A DNA stretch of 64,000 nucleotides. Origin: Edolisoma coerulescens. Lineage: Eukaryota; Chordata; Aves; Passeriformes; Campephagidae. Below the pieces are notes generated by a model, which saw nothing but the letters and a program-made list of their open reading frames with translations, was not told the origin of the DNA and ran no database searches. Positions 57,601 through 64,000 of this stretch are shown in pieces (position 1 is the first letter of the stretch; every line of letters begins with the position of its first letter). The position numbers and the translations under genes were made by a program. The stretch covers positions 1,441,381-1,505,380 of the forward strand of contig VWZW01005387.1 in the NCBI GenBank assembly GCA_013397115.1, written 5' to 3'.

Positions 57601-60600
57601 CATCTGGAAAAATGTTCTTAGTTTCCCTCTGTTATCAGGGAGGGACTGAAACACAAAATGTTCAAATATGCAGGAAAATAAGCCCAAAGTGTATGTCTCT
57701 GCTAATACAGATTTATTTAATCAATTTTGATTTCTTATGGCCTTTAAAGCTTTGAAACTGAAGCAAGCAGCATAACAGATTTATACAAAAGAGACAAGAA
57801 CAGCAACCAACTCTGAAAGGAAGCTGTCCCTGACAGTGATATTCAAAGAAAACAAAACCAAAACATAAACAAACTATAACTAAGAAAGGCTACAGTGGCT
57901 AGTCTAGACTAACTTGTTCTTAGAAAGTATTTTAAAACACATTTAGTTTATGCACTGAAGTACAATCTGTATGATCTTTTTTACTAAAATCCCTATTTCT
58001 TAGCAATGGATTTTCTCTTTGTCTGTGCAACAATTTATTCCTTATTTTGAATCACACATCAGTCAATCTCAACTGAATTGTGTAAGACTTACTTCTTCAC
58101 AGACTACCCTCTCAACTTTTCCAAGTGTGCTCTAACATCTCTTTGTTTAGTTGTATGACGCAGAGTTAAAAGCATAGGCTGAAATTTATATTTAATAGAT
58201 TTAGTATTTAAGATTATGTGGGCCTCTGCTAGAGGCCTCTCTCCACTTTTTTTTAATGCTAAAAATTAACAACATTTTTCACTTTATTTGCACAGAAGCT
58301 GCACTACTCTGATAGTTTTCTCCTCAATCAGCTATTTTTTCCTGATCAAAGACTGAATACAAACAACAAAGAAACCCAACAGTCCATTTGTAAAACAGCT
58401 AAAGCTAGGAGATTCCCAAAACCATTTACCACAGAATAGTAACAAATATGCTTATGTAAGTAATATAAAAATAGCATGTAAGCTCGTATATGTTATATCC
58501 TGAATACATTCCAACATTTAGCTTTTTACTCCATTCCTGGTGGGACACTTTCGTAAAACAATTCTTAAGTATGTTTGATTCTTGTTAACAAATACTTCAT
58601 TACACCTCCTTTTGAGGAAGAGTTGTAGCTGCTCTTTCCAACACACATCAGGTCTCCTACGTTAACACAAAAAATATACCTATCACCAAATATTACACTA
58701 GCCACTGTTATTTCCATCTGAAGGTCCATCTTTCATTACTCAATAAATAATTTCACTACCTACAGATTTTGCCAGTTCATTAGCAGAAGACTTTTTATCA
58801 TGTTATGAACTAAGATTCCAACTAGTTTTCTTTCCCATGGCTACTCCCTTGACAATGCAGTTTAATCCACCATCCCATGACATCATTTCGTCAACAATCT
58901 CTTACAAGACATTCAGCCAGGGATTTATTTTATTTTGGAATGACATACAGATATCAGTCTTCCACCAGATTTTCAATACTAACTGAATTTTTCCTGTCCT
59001 TGTAACTGGCATCTTGAAGTCAAAATACATCTTTTTTTTCTTTCTTTTTTTAAAGCCCAAAATCTTTTCAGCTACTAAGTAAGAAAAGTGATCATTTTTT
59101 TAAAAAGATAACACTGTATGAAGATAGCTGGAAGTGGAAAATAAATTGTGCCAAGAATGGAGGAAAAAAAGGAACTGAAATTTAAGAAGAAGCAGCTTCC
59201 ACACTTCTAACCTGAGGGGAAAAGGGAAGTTTGCCAATCCTATTACTCTTCATCTTCTATTGAGCTTTCCTCTTATATTTTAATTTGCTTCTTAATTGTT
59301 ATGTTTACAAACATAATTTTATGTCATCATAGATGCTAGGAAATGCAAGAGAGCATTGTGTATGTAATTCGGTACACCACTTAGTAAAAACAAGGTCAGT
59401 TTTCAAGACTAAGGTATCATGATTTGTTCAGCAGTTTTAGTTCATCCTTACAAACAATAAACAAAAAAATCTTTCCGAATTTCTCAAGAACTAACAGAGC
59501 ACTGTGTTTCAAAACTGGACATGTGTTATTTTTTCAGTTCTGATGCCAAAGCATATTGTGCAATTTTACAGATTATCAACTTTATCTTTCCTGTTTACTT
59601 TACCCCATTCTAAAACTACAACTCATTTGATTTGATTTATACTGAGAAATTGCTGGCTACCTTGAAATGTACATACAATCCAAAGTTCTCTTATATTTTT
59701 CACCCACCTATATGAGGAACAGATAAAAGTTTTTAGTTGCTTCCTTTTTAAAAGGATTCTTCTGCTAATCTCCTGCTCCATTTAGAGCTTACAGCAAAAG
59801 ATCTGGGTTAAAAACCCCAGGAATGAGAAATGTGTGCAGAGTATCCTGTTTACTGCTATCTATGCTCACAGAAGCAGAGATGAGAGCTCTCCTCTGCCCA
59901 CTTCAGGCTGCAAGGTGAAGATACTTAAATGCATAAACCAGAATTATTTTGCTGCTTATCTTCTGAGTCTGACTTCCTCTTCTCATCAGTTTTTAAATTG
60001 CTTTCTTCTATATCCAAAACAATTTCTTGCAAAATAAGGCAAAAATCCTAATGGAATAAAAGTAGGCAGGAGCAATTCTGTGCTGTTTGAACTACTTGAG
60101 TGGTCAGTTACTAACATGCATTTGCATTCTCAATGCCATTTTACACATAAGACAAATCAAGAGATTGTCCTACTGTGTAACAGATAATTTTATTTGAAAA
60201 AAAAGTCTTCAGATTTTGAAGTCGTTACATTTAAGTATGCTCAGACGCCAGCCACTTAAAGCAGAACATAAGCACATCTAACATATTCCAACTGAAAGAA
60301 AAATAGTGATTAATAAAGATCCAAGAACGTAGTCTGCTTTGTTAACTTTGTTAGTTTGTTTCAACTCCAATTTTATTGATGACTTTATTTTAGTCAAAAG
60401 CCATTATAAAGTAACACAACCAGCTCAGTAAATCTCAGCTGACTCTTCAAAATCAGTAGAATTTAGAAGTTAAATCCAAAGCCATATTCTCTTTCAACAG
60501 GATTTTAAAAGTGATGTTTTTGACAGTACTGAATTATCAAACTGTACATTAGATTAACAGTTTACACAATCCTCAACGCTGACTGAGGGGAGAGGAATTA

Positions 60601-63589
60601 AAATGTAATTGTTTCTTTGCCACAAGTAGGCTGCTATAGAACTACAGCAGTATAGTCATGTAAACCTGCAATGATTAATTGCTTCTTACTATATGTGCAA
60701 TAATTAGCAAGACCAATATGTAACAGAAACCTACAGGTTTTCCTGACACACTTTCCCTGCAATGCTAAGGAAACCTAGCACAGTCCCCTGTAAACAATTC
60801 TGACATACTATAACCACTGACAGCTGATCACTTCCCTGGAATCTCCAGTATTTCTCTGTAAAGCAACACTACACTTGCAAAACAGAGCTAAACTTAAATA
60901 CACTTATGGTTAAACTAGCAGGTCCTCAAACACAGCAAATACATTCCCCAAGCAGCAGTAATTAGAGCTTTTCACTTACAAAAAGCAATTAAAAACAAAA
61001 ACTCCGTCTTACTCTCTCTTAAAAGTATCATAGCAAATTTTACCAAAACCTATGCCATGTCAGTGTTCTACAGGGGAGGGGGGCAGGGCAGGGAAAGAGG
61101 GTGCACCACTCTAAGACTTGTTCTTTTTTACAAGCCTTTGGAATGCCTCTTCTGGACACTCCCAACTCCTGCTGATAAGAAGAGGAGGTTTCTCTTTCCA
61201 GCCATATTATTATTCTTCAAGAAAACAGAGGTGAGACCTCCAACACTTCCAATGGTCCTTACCTATGGCCACTTTATGTAACCACAGGAGAACGCCAGCA
61301 TACTACACTAAATCTGAACAAACACCTACACAGAAAGGGGCCTACTGATGCAATGGCAACAAACTTTGAAAGAAGGGCCTAGATGTTACCAGTTCCTACT
61401 GTCTGCATTGGGACACAGACCTAAGAATACAGAAGAGTGTCACTGTGCATTGCGTAACTCAGAATTCTAAGGAAGAATTCGGCAGTTCTGGTTTACAAGT
61501 TCCACAAGGACAGCAAAAATAACAGGATTTTTGCTAATACGACACTACCATAGAAACTGGGGAATCCTGCCCCAGTTTACATACTTTCATGCTAGCACAC
61601 TGGAGTAGCTTTTCTGATTTTGAGTCGCTACACAACTGATTTTCTGGCAGAGCCAGAAAGGTTTCTCTTTTTTTTTTAATTCAGGTGAACGTTACACTGT
61701 GCAGAAGCAGTCAAGTGCAGTACTAAGCCCACTTAAAAGATGTAACACTTTCATCAGTAGCTTCACTCCTTCTCTTCAGTCTTTACAAAGAGTCTTTTTA
61801 ACACAGCTAGAAGTAACTTACAAGAATCACTTAAAGACAGCTTGCAGCAAGCACTTATTTTTGTTTACCACTCCATCCATTACCTCACCTAGCTTTCACA
61901 CTTCATTATCTCAACTCAATTCCAAAATGAACTTGTGTTTTTTTTCGGGGGAGATTTAGGTTGTAGGGGTTTTTTAGGCTAACAATGAGTGTTTGCTTTA
62001 AGTGCATAAAGAGTAGCCATTTCCAATTAATAGGCATGGCTTAGGTCATGATGTTTTGACTATGGCACCTTAGTTTTCAAGTCTAATGTTTTAATGGTAT
62101 AAGAAGCGTGAAGAAACTGAACGCAATACCAACTCCCTGTAGTAGATCCTTATTCCTGACTCTTCCTGTCCAAAACCCAGAAGGAATCTCTTCCCCCATA
62201 CACATTCTTTCATGAGAAACAACAGGGAAGTGGTAGAAATTCCAACTTATCAAAACTTCCAACTTCATACTGAAAGATAAAAAGGAAAACGAAAAGCAGT
62301 AAAACTAGCAAAGATTTCTCCTTCTTCCAAGGCTTCCACAGACTCAGGAAAAGGGGTTGGCTCTGAACTCCACCAGTATTCCTGTGATTTAAGAAGCATT
62401 TGTAGGCAAGTGATTATTTAAACTTTATTGAAAACCCTTTAACAAAAACATACTGGCTGACTTACAGTGGTTTTTACACTGATGTTTAGCAACAAATGTA
62501 AACTATTTTACAAACAAAAATAATCCGTATTCTTTTGGCAACAAAGTGTCCCATACCAAGAGAATAAATCAGTCCCAAAACTCTCAAGTCTTCAAGCATA
62601 ATTGTGTGTTTAAGGGAATTATTCTACAGAATCATTGGGGAAGTCTACAGATGGTACTAAGTTGCCCAAGCTAGAAGTACTTACAGGGCTAGACCTTTAA
62701 AATATAGTTCAAAATACACACTGAAGAGGTGACAAAGGGATTCTAAACCCACAAGTCCACAAGCAGCATCAACTAAAAGTATTTCTAGCTGCCCCAATTG
62801 AAAGCATCTTTGCCATGAATCCAAGTAAACTGTACTTTTGCAGCTGCAAAATTTTTCTCGGAAGGATGAAAAACCTTCAGATTTTTTCTCTATGTAGATT
62901 TCTTTAATCTTCATCAGTATTAAAATCGACCAGAAATAGTAATTCAGTTTACACCCTGACCAACATGGACTCAGATAAGGCAGCATAGAAAATTTAAAAA
63001 AAATAAACAACTAGTCCAAGTTAGCAAAGCATTATCACAGCCAACAACAGTCCCTTTGTTTCTATATTGCAAAGAGATTAAACCAGAATACCGATTTTAA
63101 GAGTAGACTCTTATTACTAGGAAGACTGTACTGTCTTTCACGTGTATGACCATATATAACCCAGCTACCTGCAGTCAGTGATTGCATCCCCTAGAAGCCA
63201 GTATTATTTAACTTGCATAACCTGAGGTTTTTTCACTGCACAACATCCTGATGACTTTTTATATGACACAGCTGCCCTGTGAAAATGCAACTGAAATATG
63301 AACACCTCTTTTTACAGTTTCACCCAAACATCGAAGAGCTCCCATTAAAATGATTAGATGGTGTTAAGTCCTTTTCTCTCTTTGATGTACAGTTTAAACA
63401 TTTATAGATCTGGAAGCAGAGCTAGATCATCCTAGTTGAACGGGGATGAGAACTGGTATCGTTCCAAAAATAAGACAACTACAAATAAAATCAAGTAAAT
63501 AAACACACTGAGTTGTAACATTCTGCAACAACATAAACAAAGATAAACGACACAAACAGGTCTTTTGAGGTCTTCAATTCACACAGTCT

Positions 63590-64000
63590 GCTCAGCCAAA
63601 CACCCATCACAGGGACCCCGAGAGACGAGCAGATACCTATAACGTGAGCGGTGACCGAAACCACCCCGCCGTGCCCCTGCCCGTGAGCCCAGGCACCGCG
63701 AGGGGCGACAGCAGCGCACCGGGGAGGGGACACGGCTCCTCACCTCCTCCCTCCCCGCCTTCACCAAAGGAAGGTGAACTTAAACGTAACAATATCCTTC
63801 TCTTCTGCTTTCACCCCGCACACAAGCAAGCCAGGGCCGGCCGTGGAGCTGCCTCACTGACTCCTGGCCACTAAAGCCTCTCACAATCCACTCAGCGTTG
63901 ACACAGGTCACGACTCAACCCTCAGTCACCCTCGCAAAGGCCGTAGACAGGAATAAACAAGGTTATTCGCCTGACACCGGACACCGGCGACACTCCCCCT
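63590..64000 (-). promoter_or_regulatory. CpG-rich segment, probable WWP1 promoter
   Basis: GC content and CpG frequency rise sharply here (roughly two to three dozen CpGs in 400 bp), while the preceding 60 kb is CpG-poor. It sits upstream of the minus-strand gene where a housekeeping-type CpG-island promoter is expected. No TATA box is evident on the minus strand. The short open readings on both strands in this segment reflect GC-rich composition. Confidence 0.55.
63744..64000 (-). other. WWP1: Possible WWP1 noncoding first exon (partial)
   Basis: The CpG-rich right edge holds a good minus-strand donor, GAG|GTGAGG, with the exon side ending at 63744. It would be the splice partner of the acceptor at 41874. 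The start of transcription may be inside or beyond the window. A weaker donor (TTTG|GTGAAG) lies near 63766. The assignment is inferred from position and composition only. Confidence 0.35.

Larger units (their letters stand above)
41874..63743 (-). other. WWP1: WWP1 long 5' intron
   Basis: About 21.9 kb between the presumed noncoding exon and the ATG exon, over a third of the gene. It contains the hAT transposase fossil (42920-44802), two CR1 regions (52080-52385 and the nested block 52960-54660), an (AAAT)n repeat and a G-rich tract. The intervals 44810-52070 and 54670-63580 show no coding potential I recognise. Confidence 0.5.

Noticed and set aside
63491..63874. Open readings on both strands near the right edge (R/P/G-rich)
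   Set aside because: The GC-rich composition of a CpG-island promoter opens all frames; no domain and no consistent start.

Overview
The window is vertebrate nuclear DNA, almost certainly from a bird. It is AT-rich, its genes are split into short exons with canonical splice sites, and its recognisable repeats are mostly CR1-type LINE fragments, the dominant avian retroelement. There are no operons, tRNAs, rRNAs or CRISPR arrays. Exons were found by translating both strands and matching reading phase across every splice junction. Gene identities rest on recall of family sequences, not on a database search.

Layout. (1) 1-2660, plus strand: the last two coding exons of RMDN1 (regulator of microtubule dynamics 1), entering from the left and ending at a stop at 2549-2551. 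(2) 2660-4880: intergenic DNA with an assembly gap of 137 N at 3723-3859, flanked by an unusually GC-rich stretch. (3) 4880-64000, minus strand: WWP1, a NEDD4-family HECT E3 ubiquitin ligase. Twenty-three coding exons lie between the ATG at 41852 and the TAG at 6955. All phases agree and they sum to 2778 nt, or 925 codons plus stop, with no breaks. Domain order is C2, a long Ser/Ala/Pro-rich linker, four WW domains and a HECT domain with catalytic Cys893. The 5' leader comes from an upstream noncoding exon, probably in the CpG-rich right edge (about 63590-64000), across an intron of about 22 kb. RMDN1 and WWP1 are convergent, an arrangement I recall from human 8q21 as well.

Mobile DNA. CR1 fragments lie at about 9652-9985 (minus), 23185-23505 (plus), 41045-41265 (plus) and 52080-52385 (minus). 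A nested structure occupies 52960-54660: an internally deleted LINE with endonuclease and reverse transcriptase remnants (plus) sits inside an older CR1 tail (minus). The most interesting non-genic item is a decayed but nearly full-length hAT-superfamily transposase on the minus strand at about 42920-44802, in the long 5' intron of WWP1. It keeps the order BED finger, catalytic-Asp regions, C-terminal hATC dimerisation region, but is broken by frameshifts and stops.

Other points of interest: a GC-AG intron directly after the first coding exon, a NAGNAG tandem acceptor, the intron that splits the catalytic cysteine codon, and tandem candidate polyadenylation sites for WWP1. I found no convincing wholly new system. 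The rest of the introns look like ordinary AT-rich avian intronic sequence.
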